This document shows, piece after piece, positions 1 to 6,720 of a stretch of DNA of 13,541 bases. Within the stretch, counting starts at the first letter, position 1; every line of letters begins with the position of its first letter. A program made the translations under genes and the position numbers. Origin of the DNA: Bacteroidales bacterium (lineage in GTDB: Bacteria > Bacteroidota > Bacteroidia > Bacteroidales > UBA932); assembly GCA_023227835.1 (NCBI GenBank), contig JALOCI010000063.1, positions 1 through 13,541 of the forward strand, written 5' to 3'. The notes beneath the pieces are model-generated. The model saw only the letters and a program-made list of their open reading frames with translations, did not search any database and was not told where the DNA came from.

Positions 1-46
1 GTTTTATGACTGCCTACTCGCCCGCTTGGCGAGCATAAGTGGGAGA

Positions 47-206
47 ACCGACGCCCGAAGCGAGAGCAGAGGGAAGCAAGGCTTCACTATGCCGAAGCGA
101 GCAGGAGGAAATGCGAAGCATAACAGACCGACGCCCGAAGCGAGAGCAGAGGGAAGCAAGGCTTCACTATGCCGAAGCGAGCAGGAGGAAATGCGAAGCA
201 TAATAG
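47..206. repeat. Two tandem copies of an 80-bp G/A-rich repeat
   Basis: Positions 47-126 and 127-206 are the same 80-bp unit, starting ACCGACGCCCGAAG. They differ at one base near the end (TAACAG versus TAATAG). The unit is rich in G and A on the + strand and contains smaller echoes such as CGAAGCGAG and the short hairpin ATGCGAAGCAT (191-201). A degenerate related piece (GCGAGCATAAGTGGGAGAACCGAC) runs into the first copy from about position 29, so the array may extend left of the window. The composition differs sharply from the AT-rich surroundings. Short open frames cross it on both strands but look like by-products of the repeat. No function is recognised. Confidence 0.9.
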
Positions 207-222
207 TAGCCGCCATCTTTTA

Positions 223-254
223 AAGGTCCGATGAGAAATCATCGGACCTTTTTT
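223..254 (+). terminator. Strong intrinsic terminator
   Basis: A perfect 12-bp stem (AAGGTCCGATGA pairing with TCATCGGACCTT) closes a GAAA tetraloop and runs into a T-tract (249-254). The T-tract favours the + strand, so it would end a transcript entering from left of the window, after the 80-bp repeats. On the - strand the run after the stem is only TTTAAAAG, so bidirectional action is less likely. Confidence 0.88.
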
Positions 255-308
255 GTTTTATGGCTGCCTGGTCAATTTATAGAAACCAGCACGGCAAGCA
301 AACTGGTT

Positions 309-324
309 TATCTTTGTATATTTG
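309..324 (+). promoter_or_regulatory. Two adjacent Bacteroidota -7 boxes upstream of the DUF2461 gene
   Basis: TATCTTTG (309-316) and TATATTTG (317-324) both match the Bacteroidota -7 consensus TAnnTTTG and abut each other. Either would start transcription about 20-30 bases before the ATG at 352. No good -33 TTTG is seen at the usual distance for either, so the assignment rests on the -7 boxes and position. Confidence 0.5.
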
Positions 325-351
325 TATAATGTAAATTAATAGCCATTATAT

Positions 352-1032
352 ATGAAAAAAGTTATAAATTTTCTGAATGCCTTGAAAAACAACAATAATC
401 GGGTTTGGTTTGAGGACAATCGAAATGAGTATAAGGAGGTTCAATCTATATTTAACTCATTTATTGAAGAATTAATTTCCGGTATATCTGAGTTTGATCC
501 AACAGTAAGAGATCAGACAATAAAAACTTGTACTTACAGAATATATCGTGACACAAGGTTTTCAAAGGATAAGACTCCATATAAAACACACATGGGAGCA
601 TTTATATCTCCTCAAGGAAAATGCGGCGGATTTTCCGGTTATTATTTCCATATCGAGGCTAATGGCTCAGATTATATCGGGAGTCATATCTTAAGTACCG
701 GAATCTATATGCCTCAGCCTGTAGTTTTGAAAAGTATAAGGGAAGAGATATCCCTGAACGGGCAGGATTTTGAATCACTGTTGGAAAGTGCAAAAGGATT
801 TTCTCTCGATAGATCTAATATGTTAAAAAGAGTACCTAATGGCTATCCTGCTGATTCTGTTTTTTCGGATTACTTAAAGTGTAAAAACTTTTTTCTTGTC
901 AAAAGTGTTGATGATAAATATCTTACAGAACAAGGATTGCTTGAACGAGTGGTTACTGATTTTAAAAAAACATATTCATTTAACATCTGGCTGAATAAGG
1001 CTGTACAGTATGCATATGAAACTATGAGATGA
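352..1032 (+). CDS. DUF2461 (TIGR02453-type) family protein
   Basis: A 226-residue protein that fits the DUF2461/TIGR02453 family over its whole length. The N-terminus (LNALKNNNNRVWFEDNRNEY) is the usual opening of that family. The central RIYRDTRFSKDKTPYKTHMG block (about residues 64-83) is its most conserved stretch, followed by a GYYFHIE segment. There is no signal peptide or membrane segment, so it is predicted cytoplasmic. The biochemical role of the family is unknown to me. It appears to be transcribed alone, from the -7 boxes at 309-324. Its last 11 bases overlap the 3' end of the convergent ABC ATPase gene. The start is the first ATG after the promoter and gives the expected family length. 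Confidence 0.88.
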   Translation: MKKVINFLNALKNNNNRVWFEDNRNEYKEVQSIFNSFIEELISGISEFDPTVRDQTIKTCTYRIYRDTRFSKDKTPYKTHMGAFISPQGKCGGFSGYYFHIEANGSDYIGSHILSTGIYMPQPVVLKSIREEISLNGQDFESLLESAKGFSLDRSNMLKRVPNGYPADSVFSDYLKCKNFFLVKSVDDKYLTEQGLLERVVTDFKKTYSFNIWLNKAVQYAYETMR

Positions 1033-2134
1033 CAGCCCGTAAAGTAATCCTGTCATCAGTAATAGTTTCTGATAAATAGGCAATACCTTTCAATATATTT
1101 ATACTTATACCGTCTGTATTTTCTACTTGGTTGAGAATTGTGACCAAACTTTTATGAGCGGAGAATTCTACAGATAATTCATTGTTTTTTTCAGAATATG
1201 ATATACAAATATTCAATCCGCCGTTGTCTTCAATATGATGGTTTCTCTTATCCCTATCCCCTTCAAAAAAACATAATTGTAATAACTCTTCGACAACTAA
1301 TTGTATTCTTAATGTACTACGGGAATCAAGAAAATGTTTAGTACAGAACCGTTCAATCCCACTTTTAAGATCGAAAAGGTCAAAATTTTTATCATTTATA
1401 TGATAATTGAAGGACCTGATGCGATATATGAATTCTCTCGTCTTCTCTTTTTGAGGTTTATCAAATATTTCAGAAGGAGTTCCTTCTTCGTATATCCTTC
1501 CCTCATCCATATACAAAACCCTTGTTGAAACATCTTTTGCAAAATTCATCTCGTGTGTGACGATAGCCATTGTCATACCATCAGAGGCCAATCTTCTGAT
1601 TACTCCAAGAACTTCGCTAACCATTGTAGGATCTAATGCAGAAGTAGGTTCATCAAAAAGAATAATCTCCGGATGCATTGACAGACATCTTGCTATTGCC
1701 ACCCTCTGTTGCTGTCCTCCCGATAATTCCGCAGGAAATGAATTTTCTTTGTAAGCAAGCCCGACCATATTCAGTAAATCCCTTCCCTGAGCTTTCGCCT
1801 CTGTTTCTGACATTTTCAGCAGCTTAACAGGCCCGATTGTCAGATTCCCGAGCACAGTCAGATGATCAAACAGGTTAAAGCTTTGAAAAACCATTCCCAT
1901 TTTTTGTCTCAGTCTGTTCGGATTGTTTTTTTTATCCAGAATATTAACCCCGTCAATTATTATTTTTCCGGATGTGGGTTCCTCTAAAAGATTCAAACAT
2001 CGCAGAAAAGTGCTCTTTCCACTTCCTGAAGGGCCTATGATTGAAATAATTTCACCTTTATTAATAACTGTATTCAGATTGTTTAAAACAAGATTGTTAC
2101 CAAAATATTTGGTCAGATTCTCAACTGTTATCAT
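1022..2134 (-). CDS. Amino-acid ABC transporter ATPase with a C-terminal pseudo-GHKL domain
   Basis: Residues 1-235 are a complete ABC ATPase of the polar amino-acid (GlnQ/HisP) type. It has Walker A GPSGSGKST (34-42), Q-loop Gln84, signature LSGGQQQR (137-144), Walker B IILFDEP (157-163), D-loop SALD (165-168) and H-loop His194. It should power the permease encoded just upstream, whose stop overlaps its start (ATGA, 2131-2134). At 370 residues it is about 125 longer than usual for the family. The extra part (about 245-370) resembles the RsbW/SpoIIAB-type GHKL fold of the protein encoded at 3684-4130. Shared features are an N-box-like VVEELL (280-285) and a closing GISINILKGIAYLSETI segment parallel to GLGIFLVKQIMDDITY. 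The N-box Asn is replaced by Leu287 and no DxG of the G1 box is seen, so this domain probably does not bind ATP and may instead bind a protein partner. No terminator is evident after the stop; the gene ends inside the convergent DUF2461 gene. Confidence 0.9.
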   Translation of the reverse strand: MITVENLTKYFGNNLVLNNLNTVINKGEIISIIGPSGSGKSTFLRCLNLLEEPTSGKIIIDGVNILDKKNNPNRLRQKMGMVFQSFNLFDHLTVLGNLTIGPVKLLKMSETEAKAQGRDLLNMVGLAYKENSFPAELSGGQQQRVAIARCLSMHPEIILFDEPTSALDPTMVSEVLGVIRRLASDGMTMAIVTHEMNFAKDVSTRVLYMDEGRIYEEGTPSEIFDKPQKEKTREFIYRIRSFNYHINDKNFDLFDLKSGIERFCTKHFLDSRSTLRIQLVVEELLQLCFFEGDRDKRNHHIEDNGGLNICISYSEKNNELSVEFSAHKSLVTILNQVENTDGISINILKGIAYLSETITDDRITLRAVIS

Positions 2135-3654
2135 AAATTTCGTTTTGGTGCTGTTTTAATCTCTAAAAAATCCAAAATCAGTGTTAGTCCCCATGCCAAT
2201 AGGAAATACAACACTGCAACCATAATCAGCGGAAAAAATGCATCAAATGTGCGGCTGCGAATTATATCACTCGCTTTAGTCAGATCCAGCACAGCAATGT
2301 ATCCTACTATGGCTGTGATTTTAACTAAGGAGATAAATTCCCCTTTGTAAACAGGAAGAACCCTTTGTACAGCCTGAGGGAATATAATATATATGAAGGT
2401 ACAGAACTTACTAAACCCCATCGCTAGGCTCGCTTCCGTTTGACCTTTTTTTATACTCTCTATAGATGTTCTGAACATTTCCGAAACATAGGCTGAGAAA
2501 TACATTGCAAAAGAGATGACAGCCACAGTAACGCCATCTGTTTTAAAAGGAGCCATAACAACATAGAACATAAGCATGAGGAAGACTACCTGTGGTATTC
2601 CTCTGAAAAAAGCAATGTATCCTTTGCTCATTAACCTTAATATTCTTCTTCTGCTCATTCTCATAGCACAGATAAATCCACCAAGAATAGTCCCGAAAAG
2701 AGCAGCAAGGATTGTTATTATAAATGTGACTTTTAAACCGTCCAATATTAAAATATATCGTTTCTCCAGCACAATATTATTCACGAAACTCTCTTTAAAC
2801 TTGTCTAAAAATGACTTGTTGTCAGTTTTACTTTCTCCCGGATTATAAAGATTGCTTTTTAAAGCCAGCATACCTGAAGTAGTAGTAAAATACCCGTCAG
2901 AAAAAAGTATCTGCTTAGCTCTCTCCTCCGTTACCATTATACTGTTTGCCCCCAGGTCTATTTTATTACTTATCAGAGCAGCCAGCATTCCACCAAAATT
3001 AAAGATTTTTATATCCAGCTTCATATTCATGTAAGCGGCAAAACGATACAATAATTCAATATCAAATCCGACAATAACGTTATTCTTAACAAACGAAAAA
3101 GGGATACTTTCTCCCGTTGTGCCCATGTGGATTATGCCGTTTTCTCCTTTATTATCAATCTCCGGCATTACAGAGGTGTCCGAATTAATAATCCATCTGT
3201 CATATATCTTTTCGTAAATTCCGTTATTTCTTATCTCCTTCAGGAATTCGTTGAATTTATTCTGTAAAAACTTTTTATCAGATTGAAAACCAACTGCAAA
3301 GGTGTTCTGCGTTACAGAGTCATCAAGATATGCAAAACTTCCATTTTCTTTCATTAAGTATGAACTTGTTACATTGTCAAGCAGGATTGCTTCGCATTGA
3401 CCTTGTTGAAGGGACATGGCAAGATCTGAAGAGTGGTCAATCCTTATAATATTGGCATTTGGAAAATTCTGCGTCACATACTCATCCTGAAGTGATCCAA
3501 GAAGTACCCCGATATTTTTTGTTCTGATGTCATCCAATGTCCGGAGTTTTGTCTCCTGTAATTGTTTCTGTCCTTTATCAGTTTCATCTGAAAAGCATGA
3601 CGAGATGCTTACTGAAATAGACAAAATGAAGAAATAAAGAACAAGTTTTTTCAT
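2131..3654 (-). CDS. Amino-acid ABC transporter substrate-binding/permease fusion, binding lobes in permuted order
   Basis: A 507-residue fusion. Residues 1-20 look like a lipoprotein signal peptide (ISSC, Cys20). Residues about 37-155 match lobe 2 and the C-terminal helices of an SBP_bac_3/GlnH-type binding protein, ending in KEIRNNGIYEKIYDRWI. Residues about 172-268 match the N-terminal lobe 1, including GFDIELL and VTEERAKQILFSDGYF. The two halves are therefore in reverse of the normal order. Asp93 (ILLDN) and Arg245 (TEERAK) sit where this family grips the amino and carboxyl groups of an alpha-amino acid, so an amino-acid substrate is likely. A linker leads to a HisM/GlnP-type permease (about 300-495) with GLKVTF at its start, RGIPQ (351-355) and the ATPase-docking EAA loop (EASLAMG, 407-413, then PQA). 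It follows the RsbW-like gene by 29 bp and overlaps the ATPase gene by 4 bp, so the three are probably co-transcribed. The exact substrate is unknown. Confidence 0.9.
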   Translation of the reverse strand: MKKLVLYFFILSISVSISSCFSDETDKGQKQLQETKLRTLDDIRTKNIGVLLGSLQDEYVTQNFPNANIIRIDHSSDLAMSLQQGQCEAILLDNVTSSYLMKENGSFAYLDDSVTQNTFAVGFQSDKKFLQNKFNEFLKEIRNNGIYEKIYDRWIINSDTSVMPEIDNKGENGIIHMGTTGESIPFSFVKNNVIVGFDIELLYRFAAYMNMKLDIKIFNFGGMLAALISNKIDLGANSIMVTEERAKQILFSDGYFTTTSGMLALKSNLYNPGESKTDNKSFLDKFKESFVNNIVLEKRYILILDGLKVTFIITILAALFGTILGGFICAMRMSRRRILRLMSKGYIAFFRGIPQVVFLMLMFYVVMAPFKTDGVTVAVISFAMYFSAYVSEMFRTSIESIKKGQTEASLAMGFSKFCTFIYIIFPQAVQRVLPVYKGEFISLVKITAIVGYIAVLDLTKASDIIRSRTFDAFFPLIMVAVLYFLLAWGLTLILDFLEIKTAPKRNL

Positions 3655-3683
3655 AGCTTAATTTTTAAGATGACTTTATGAAA

Positions 3684-4130
3684 TTATATACTCTTGTATA
3701 AAACAAGTTTATTCATTCCGTTTTCCCGGGAGTAAGTAATATCGTCCATTATCTGTTTTACAAGAAAAATTCCAAGTCCGCCTATAGGTCTTTCAACTGC
3801 CTCTAAAGTTATGTCAGGCTCATCCTTTGTTGTGGGATCAAACGGCTTCCCGGAATCTGATATAATAAATTTTAAATTGTTCCCGGTTTTTATAAATTCT
3901 ATAAAAATTCTGTTTTCAGGAGATACAACAGAATATGCATATAAAATTACATTTGAAACAATCTCTTCCAGTGCAAGATTCAAATTCAAAGTAAGGGCAG
4001 GGGATAGTTTTAACTCTTCACCTATTGAGTCAACAAATTCATGCAGGGAATTTATTTGTTCAATATTATTAGTAAGAATAATACTTCTGATAATTTCAGA
4101 AGTTTGTTCCGTTTTTTGTTCATTAACCAT
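3684..4130 (-). CDS. RsbW/SpoIIAB-like anti-sigma-type GHKL ATPase
   Basis: A 148-residue stand-alone HATPase_c_2 domain. Visible motifs are the N-box LALEEIVSN (Glu55, Glu56, Asn60), the G1 box SDSGKPFDP (Asp92, Gly94) and the G2 box GGLGIFLVKQIMDD (from Gly117). It has no sensor or dimerisation/phospho-acceptor domain, so it is not an ordinary histidine kinase. Such proteins act as serine kinases that phosphorylate a STAS-domain antagonist and/or bind a sigma factor. No STAS protein, PP2C phosphatase or sigma factor is encoded in this window. It is the first gene of the unit with the ABC transporter, 29 bp ahead of the binding-permease gene and behind the terminator of the ROK operon. A poor -7-like TAACTTTA on the - strand (4162-4155) is the only promoter candidate seen. 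A link between amino-acid transport and sigma-factor control is inference from position and from the related domain on the ATPase. Confidence 0.86.
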   Translation of the reverse strand: MVNEQKTEQTSEIIRSIILTNNIEQINSLHEFVDSIGEELKLSPALTLNLNLALEEIVSNVILYAYSVVSPENRIFIEFIKTGNNLKFIISDSGKPFDPTTKDEPDITLEAVERPIGGLGIFLVKQIMDDITYSRENGMNKLVLYKSI

Positions 4131-4175
4131 AATGTCGTATTGGATAGGATTCTATAAAGTTAGAAAAAATATAAT

Positions 4176-4210
4176 AAAAAAGCAGTTGAGATAATCATAA
4201 TCTCAACTGC
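4176..4210 (-). terminator. Intrinsic terminator of the MFS-ROK operon
   Basis: GCAGTTGAGAT (4182-4192) pairs perfectly with ATCTCAACTGC (4200-4210) across a 7-base loop. On the - strand the stem is followed by six T (complement of 4181-4176) and more A/T. It lies 27 bp past the ROK kinase stop and just before the RsbW-like gene, so it separates the two - strand operons. On the + strand the stem is followed only by CCTTTAATAT, so it is directional. Confidence 0.85.
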
Positions 4211-4237
4211 CCTTTAATATTTATCCGGAAATTATAA

Positions 4238-5197
4238 TCAGAGTTCCCAGCCAAGGGCACTTGCTCCAAGAATGGCCGCATCAGATTCCTTTAGTTGAGA
4301 GAATACAATCTTCACCTTGTTTTTCCAAAGAGGGAGCAAATTTGCATTCATATGTTCCTCTATTGGCTTTAAAAGAATATCCCCGGATCTGGCTAGCCCC
4401 CCAAAAAGAACTATCGCTTCAGGAGAACTGAATGCCACGAAATCTGCGAAAGCTTCACCAAGTTTTTTTCCTGTATACTCAAATACATTGATTGCCAGTT
4501 GATCTCCGTTTGCAGCCGCCTCATAAACGTCTTTTGAAGTTATCTGTTCTGCCAGACTTCTTAAAGAGCTTGGCTCATCTGTCATCTCAAGCCATTCTCT
4601 CGCAGTTCTGGCAACACCTATTGCTGAAGCATAAGTCTCCAGACATCCGACTCTTCCGCAATTACAAAGTCTCCCGTTATATCTGACAGATGTGGTGTGT
4701 CCCAGTTCCCCGGCAAACCCGTCATGTCCGTATACTACATCTCCGTTTATAACTATGCCGCTTCCAACTCCGGTCCCCAGGGTAATCATTATAAAGTTCT
4801 TCATTCCACGCGCTGCACCGTATGTCATTTCTCCGACAGCTGCAGCATTAGCATCATTAGTAAGAGCAACAGGTATCCCAATCTTATCTTTCATCAGTTT
4901 TGCAAAAGGAATAGCGTTTGATCCGCCCCAGATAAGATTAACTGCATTTTCAATTGTGCCTGTATAGTAATTGCCGTTAGGTGCACCAATGCCTATACCT
5001 CTAATCTTATCTATTCCTCCAGTTGCAGAGGCCAATTTTGATATTGCATCACAAAGTTCCTCTATGTATAAATTAACATCTGCATATTTATCGGTGCGGA
5101 TTGAACTTTGAGTCAATACTGTTCCACGGGCGTCCACAATCCCGATTTTACTTGTCTGACCTCCGATATCAATTCCAACAACATAAAGCTTATCCAT
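4238..5197 (-). CDS. ROK family sugar kinase (glucokinase-like)
   Basis: A 319-residue ROK kinase, a cytoplasmic enzyme phosphorylating a hexose or N-acylhexosamine with ATP. It shows the phosphate loop GIDIGGQT (Asp10, Gly12, Gly13), the catalytic region LTNDANAAAVGE with Asp115, the GTGVGSG phosphate/adenosine loop, GELGH (Glu164-His167), and the ROK zinc motif CNCGRVGCLE (Cys178, Cys180, Cys185). The preceding MFS sugar transporter gene ends 27 bp upstream on the same strand, so uptake followed by phosphorylation of the same sugar is the natural reading. Glucose is the default guess, but mannose or an amino sugar cannot be excluded. I chose the ATG at 5197-5195, which gives the typical N-terminus MDKLYVVGIDIGG. 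A TTG nine codons further upstream (5224) would directly abut the MFS stop and adds no conserved sequence. Terminator at 4176-4210. Confidence 0.9.
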   Translation of the reverse strand: MDKLYVVGIDIGGQTSKIGIVDARGTVLTQSSIRTDKYADVNLYIEELCDAISKLASATGGIDKIRGIGIGAPNGNYYTGTIENAVNLIWGGSNAIPFAKLMKDKIGIPVALTNDANAAAVGEMTYGAARGMKNFIMITLGTGVGSGIVINGDVVYGHDGFAGELGHTTSVRYNGRLCNCGRVGCLETYASAIGVARTAREWLEMTDEPSSLRSLAEQITSKDVYEAAANGDQLAINVFEYTGKKLGEAFADFVAFSSPEAIVLFGGLARSGDILLKPIEEHMNANLLPLWKNKVKIVFSQLKESDAAILGASALGWEL

Positions 5198-5224
5198 ATT
5201 CTGTATATTTTTATTAAGTAACAA

Positions 5225-6511
5225 TTATTCCACGGAGATATTTTTATTAACATTTTTAGAGCCGATAAGGGCATAAAACAGCATGTAAGCGATACCTGCA
5301 AAAACAATCCAGTAACTGTTTATGAATCCGGCAATATCTGCAACCCATCCTTGAATTGCCGGCAGTATACCTCCGCCGCAAACCATCATCATGAAAATCC
5401 CGGAAGCAGCCGCAGTATATTTTCCCAATCCGGATGTTGCCAGGTTAAATATACTTCCCCACATTACAGATGTACAGATACCGCACAGAACCAGAAACAT
5501 TATATTTATCGGTACTAAAGCAAAGCCAAAAGAGATATCTGATTTAAACACCGGCATATTTACCATAGTATCAACAGGAAGTATAATTGCCAGAAGAACA
5601 AATACAAGGCCAATAGTCGTCATTGTGGAGAGCATGGTTTTACTTGATATCTTTCCACCCAGAACTCCTCCCAACAGACGTCCGCAAAGCATTAAAAACC
5701 AGTATGTGCCAACTACTGTGCCGGCAACAGTGGTGTCAATAGCCAATCCGCCTGCTTCACCATTTGTTGTCATAAATAGGTTTGCAATATTCGGAATACC
5801 GACTTCAACACCAACATATATAAATATAGCAACCGCTCCTAATATGAAATGACGGAAAGAAAATGCGCTGTGGCTGTCTTTTGCAGTCTTTTTATCTTTT
5901 GATATAAATGGTTGTGGAATATCAACAAAGAACAATACAAGAAATGCAAGTACAAATATTCCCATTGCCAGGAAAAGTGCCGGATTTGCTTTCGCAATAG
6001 TTCGAGTAGCTTCATTTGTCCCCATAAGGTAACCAACAAGCACGGGAACTATAGTCGCACCAATTGAATTAATCGATCCCCCGAACTGAAGTAATTGATT
6101 GCCTTTTTTCTCGTTTGCTCCCAAACCGTTAAGAAGAGGGTTAACGACAGTATTTAGCATACACATTGAAAGCCCCGATACAAATGCACCTATAATATAT
6201 ACTACAAAACTTGACACCTGACCGGAAAAGAAAGTTATCGCCACACCGACGAAACCTACGACAATTGCTGACAGAGCTGTTTTTTTATACCCGATTTTCT
6301 GAAGGAGCATTCCTGCCGGAATACCCATAAAAGCATAGGCAATGAAGTTTGCCAGATTTCCTAATTGGGCAAGAAGGTTGCTTGCCGCAAACTGATTCTT
6401 TACGATGACTCCCATCGGATTTTGTAAGCCTGTGACAAATGCTATCATAAAGAATAGCGCGAACATCATTGCAATAGGAAGTGCATAATTCTTTTTCTGA
6501 GTGTTGTTCAT
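5225..6511 (-). CDS. MFS sugar transporter, FucP/glucose-galactose type
   Basis: A 428-residue, highly hydrophobic protein with about 12 predicted membrane helices. Its length and N-terminal pattern (FMIAFVTGLQNPMGVIVKNQF, then a helix and GIPAGMLLQKIGYKKTAL) fit the FucP/GluP branch of the major facilitator superfamily, proton-coupled sugar importers common in Bacteroidota. It should sit in the inner membrane. The ROK kinase follows immediately on the same strand, forming a transport-kinase operon. The ATG at 6511-6509 is the natural start. The upstream - strand -7 box TACCTTTG (6601-6594) would give a leader of about 75 bases. A GTTTCGTAAC palindrome (6632-6641) lies about 45 bases upstream of the expected start point and could regulate it. 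Exact sugar unknown; glucose or galactose is most likely by family. Confidence 0.88.
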   Translation of the reverse strand: MNNTQKKNYALPIAMMFALFFMIAFVTGLQNPMGVIVKNQFAASNLLAQLGNLANFIAYAFMGIPAGMLLQKIGYKKTALSAIVVGFVGVAITFFSGQVSSFVVYIIGAFVSGLSMCMLNTVVNPLLNGLGANEKKGNQLLQFGGSINSIGATIVPVLVGYLMGTNEATRTIAKANPALFLAMGIFVLAFLVLFFVDIPQPFISKDKKTAKDSHSAFSFRHFILGAVAIFIYVGVEVGIPNIANLFMTTNGEAGGLAIDTTVAGTVVGTYWFLMLCGRLLGGVLGGKISSKTMLSTMTTIGLVFVLLAIILPVDTMVNMPVFKSDISFGFALVPINIMFLVLCGICTSVMWGSIFNLATSGLGKYTAAASGIFMMMVCGGGILPAIQGWVADIAGFINSYWIVFAGIAYMLFYALIGSKNVNKNISVE

Positions 6512-6593
6512 CTAAGTTAAGTTTAAAATTATTCAATACTTTCGGTGTGGTTTTAATGTATGCAAACATCGTGTATTAGCCACATCGTCACTC

Positions 6594-6601
6594 CAAAGGT
6601 A
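6594..6601 (-). promoter_or_regulatory. Probable -7 box of the MFS-ROK operon
   Basis: Read on the - strand this is TACCTTTG, an exact match to TAnnTTTG. It would start transcription near 6587, about 75 bases before the MFS start codon. No clear TTTG is seen at the -33 position. Confidence 0.45.
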
Positions 6602-6631
6602 ATAAATTGTCTTTAAAAATATTTATATTTT

Positions 6632-6641
6632 GTTTCGTAAC
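6632..6641. promoter_or_regulatory. GTTTCGTAAC operator-like palindrome between the MFS and HAD genes
   Basis: GTTTCGTAAC matches the motif GTTWCGWAAC also found before glpD (8679-8688) and glpT (10369-10378). A weaker copy, GGTTTCGATT (6649-6658), has its CG centre 18 bp away. The site is nearer to the MFS promoter (about -45) than to the HAD -7 box (about 52 bp upstream of it). It may be bound by the GlpR-type repressor encoded at 7688-8482 or by a related DeoR-family protein. Confidence 0.5.
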
Positions 6642-6668
6642 TATATTGGGTTTCGATTTTTAAATATA

Positions 6669-6700
6669 TTTAGTTTTGAAGATCAAAAATTGTATTTTTG
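6669..6700 (+). promoter_or_regulatory. Probable promoter of the HAD phosphatase gene
   Basis: TATTTTTG (6693-6700) matches the -7 consensus. TTTA at 6669-6672 lies 20 bp upstream at the place expected for the -33 TTTG. Transcription would start near 6706, giving a very short leader before the ATG at 6721. Confidence 0.5.
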
Positions 6701-6720
6701 CATTATAATTAATTGTATTT

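Larger units (their letters stand above)
1..351. other. Gene-free region of repeats, terminator and promoter
   Basis: No credible coding sequence is seen before the start at 352. The stretch holds the 80-bp tandem repeat, a factor-independent terminator at 223-254, and -7 boxes at 309-324. A 15-base near-identical direct repeat (GTTTTATGACTGCCT at 1-15, GTTTTATGGCTGCCT at 255-269) brackets the repeat and terminator. The second copy directly follows the terminator's T-run. This may mean that a terminator-plus-tail segment was duplicated with the array, but the left edge of the window hides the rest. Confidence 0.6.

Noticed and set aside
47..206. CRISPR-like array
   Set aside because: The two 80-bp units are directly abutting with no spacers and are far longer than CRISPR repeats. 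No cas gene is present.
4..223. Short open frames on both strands across the 80-bp repeats
   Set aside because: The frames exist only because the repeat lacks stops. The peptides are low-complexity, match no family, and have no promoter pointing at them.
2131..2134. Frameshift between the permease and ATPase genes
   Set aside because: The ATGA overlap is ordinary translational coupling. Both proteins have complete ends and the ATPase has a normal N-terminus.
3811..4194. 127-codon + strand frame opposite the RsbW-like gene
   Set aside because: It is antisense to conserved GHKL motifs, runs through the operon terminator, and has no family signature.
5198..5224. TTG start extending the ROK kinase by nine residues
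   Set aside because: The added residues (LLNKNIQN) match nothing in the family. The ATG at 5197 gives the standard N-terminus.
5391..5852. 153-codon + strand frame inside the MFS gene
   Set aside because: It is antisense to a clear 12-helix transporter and has no recognisable domain; it arises from codon bias of the real gene.
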